Assembly (NCBI GenBank): GCA_002388665.1
Contig: DGMY01000038.1
Location: 378 to 24,508, forward strand
Direction: 5' to 3'
From: Opitutia bacterium UBA4506
Lineage (GTDB): Bacteria; Verrucomicrobiota; Verrucomicrobiia; Opitutales; Puniceicoccaceae
Length of the DNA stretch: 24,131 bases
In this document: positions 23,957 to 24,131 of the stretch, piece by piece
Position numbering within the stretch: position 1 is the first letter of the stretch
How the letters are laid out: every line of letters starts with the position of its first letter
The notes under the pieces: generated by a model
What the model saw: only the letters and a program-made list of their open reading frames with translations
Database searches by the model: none
What the model was told of the DNA's origin: nothing
Made by a program: the position numbers and the translations under genes

Positions 23957-24108
23957 CTCCTTTATTTCATTTCGGGTGTAGGGAACAATCCGTGACACCC
24001 ACTGGACTCATCAGGGCGCAGGGAAGCGCGAAGGCTCGGAGCATCAGCTACTATCAATGCATGCCCCCTGAATCAGTCCCCCTTTCAATAACTGGAAGCC
24101 TACAGGAG

Positions 24109-24129
24109 AACGGGTTTTCCAACCCGTTT
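24109..24129 (+). repeat. REP-like hairpin, variant E (copy 3)
   Basis: Identical to the other two E hairpins, preceded by GGAG at 24105-24108. Its expected A partner lies outside the window. Confidence 0.85.
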
Positions 24130-24131
24130 AT

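Larger units (their letters stand above)
23226..24131. repeat. Mosaic REP-like repeat array, second block
   Basis: About 900 nt consist almost entirely of repeated parts in the order B-C-D-E-A-F-B-C-B-C-D-E-A-F-D-E, where D begins GCCTAAAGGCATCGGC, E and A are the hairpins, and F is the stretch from the A hairpin to the next B. The D-E-A module at 23342-23498 recurs at 23807-23963, an exact offset of 465 nt, and part of it again at about 24040. The array runs off the window at 24131. Several open frames here share the same repeat-derived peptide (SPESVPHSIAG, ENGFSNPFISF) and are not accepted as genes. Confidence 0.85.

Noticed and set aside
23283..23981. Hypothetical proteins of 60-105 codons in the repeat array
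   Set aside because: The same peptide recurs because the DNA repeats recur. Frames start and stop within repeat units, with no independent sign of coding.
23226..24131. CRISPR array
   Set aside because: Repeats are of several types and lengths, in mixed order, with no regular unique spacers of constant length and no cas genes.

Overview
The window looks like a chromosomal accessory region of a Verrucomicrobiota bacterium, probably of the Opitutae/Puniceicoccales type. This is an inference, not a sequence match. It rests on a PEP-CTERM protein, an ExbB-ExbD-ExbD cassette, several sugar-type Gfo/Idh/MocA and SDR oxidoreductases, moderately high GC, weak Shine-Dalgarno sites and many small palindromic repeats. 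No tRNA, rRNA or CRISPR array was seen.

Region 1 (about 73-8521, minus strand) is one tight nine-gene catabolic operon. In transcription order it encodes an SDR dehydrogenase, a Gfo/Idh/MocA oxidoreductase, a PIG3-type quinone oxidoreductase, an ACMSD-like amidohydrolase, a small Rieske 2Fe-2S protein, an Ldh_2 dehydrogenase, an FAH-family hydrolase, a phosphotriesterase-family hydrolase and an MFS transporter. Three junctions are 4-nt ATGA overlaps, and the last one overlaps by 55 nt. A divergent LacI-family regulator (8877-9836) faces the operon across a 355-nt intergenic region that holds at least three inverted repeats. The enzyme set suggests uptake of a small cyclic or sugar-acid-like compound, oxidation, ring or lactone opening and C-C cleavage of a diketo acid. 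The substrate cannot be read from sequence.

Region 2 (9837-14655, plus strand) shows erosion. It holds a PEP-CTERM surface protein, a decayed IS4-type transposase on the minus strand, a Gfo/Idh oxidoreductase and SDR pair, a non-coding gap with a possible sulfatase tail, and a GH3 glycosidase that has lost its whole catalytic barrel in frame.

Region 3 (14695-21155, plus strand) is a tightly coupled cassette: ExbB, ExbD, ExbD, then a membrane-anchored 672-aa coiled-coil protein with a C-terminal beta-sandwich-like domain in the place where TonB would be expected, followed by a 903-aa GH63-like glycosidase without a signal peptide. This is the best candidate for an undescribed system: a proton-motive-force motor joined to an unusual periplasmic effector.

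Region 4 (21156-24131, plus a copy at base 1) holds REP-like elements. Twenty-base hairpins preceded by GGAG occur as two variants whose stems differ by compensatory changes, arranged in inverted pairs and embedded in a mosaic array about 465 bp long per period. A MoeB/ThiF-rhodanese gene on the minus strand sits between two blocks of these repeats.
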